Source: a virus
IMG/VR virus record: IMGVR_UViG_3300042563_000114
Span: 1-37,168 of that record
Reading direction: 5' to 3' (one strand)
DNA length: 37,168 nt
Part shown: positions 37,121 to 37,168 of the stretch, in pieces
Layout of the letters: each line of letters opens with the position of its first letter
Position numbering within the stretch: the first letter of the stretch is position 1
Translations under genes and position numbers: made by a program
The notes under the pieces: generated by a model
Database searches by the model: none
What the model saw: only the letters and a program-made list of their open reading frames with translations
Told to the model about the DNA's origin: nothing

Positions 37121-37168
37121 TAATGCTTTTGCGTTCATAAACTAAAAAACTTTGGGTTTGCTTGAAAG
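37121..37168. other. Non-coding right end, probable packaging-site flank
   Basis: Forty-eight bases after the HNH stop, AT-rich, no gene and no clear terminator. Together with the first 76 bases it is the only longer non-coding stretch between the HNH and terminase genes. Its last eight bases pair with the first bases of the window when joined. Confidence 0.45.

Noticed and set aside
1-37168. tRNA genes, integrase, polymerase, toxin-antitoxin pairs
   Set aside because: Looked for in both strands by motif; none was recognised.

Overview
This 37,168-base window reads as one complete or near-complete genome of a tailed siphovirus, shown opened at the packaging site. The last gene is an HNH endonuclease and the first two are the small and large terminase subunits, so the two window ends are probably neighbours in the replicating genome. 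I see no bacterial genes, tRNA, rRNA, CRISPR array or insertion sequence. Gene content points to a phage of Gram-negative bacteria: P27-type small terminase, HK97-type portal, protease and capsid, lambda-like tail with a frameshifted chaperone, R21-type lysozyme, and ERF plus YqaJ recombinases. By eye the base composition is moderately AT-rich. A freshwater betaproteobacterial host is a guess only.

Layout. Bases 1-9,400 hold packaging, head and neck genes. Two features there are notable: a second, shortened capsid paralogue follows the main capsid gene behind an intrinsic terminator, and the tail tube gene is present twice in tandem. Bases 9,400-18,300 hold tail completion, the chaperone with a -1 slippery site (GGGAAAC), tape measure, tail tip, a GNAT-like protein, and a tip/fibre protein ending in a self-cleaving S74 chaperone domain. 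Bases 18,300-24,040 hold a separately promoted adhesin module with a 1,477-residue fibre. Bases 24,050-26,435 hold membrane peptides, a 3-TM holin and a lysozyme. The late genes then meet, tail to tail and overlapping, a leftward early operon (30,044 down to 26,427). That operon encodes small unknown proteins, ERF, YqaJ exonuclease, a small companion protein, a PD-(D/E)XK-like nuclease and a winged-helix protein.

The control region near 30,050-30,230 separates the leftward operon from a rightward one. The rightward operon starts with a 50-residue Cro-like protein. After a structured small RNA resembling the C4 antisense RNAs of phages P1/P7 and an AT-rich HNH-AP2 endonuclease, it continues with a DUF1376 replication protein, a cytosine-5 DNA methyltransferase with a second long reading frame inside it, nucleases, zinc proteins and many small unknown genes. 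Four near-consensus promoters share a dyad element (ATAAG-N4-CTWAT) and a leader hairpin whose stem sequence changes while pairing is kept.

Most adjacent genes overlap by ATGA or a few bases, so operons are compact and translation is probably coupled. I found no integrase, CI-like repressor, DNA polymerase, helicase or RNA polymerase, so the phage is either virulent or controlled in an unusual way, and it relies on the host replisome. The most unusual signals are the overprinted frame in the methyltransferase, the C4-like RNA, the paired capsid and tail-tube paralogues, and the dispersed promoter-leader cassettes.
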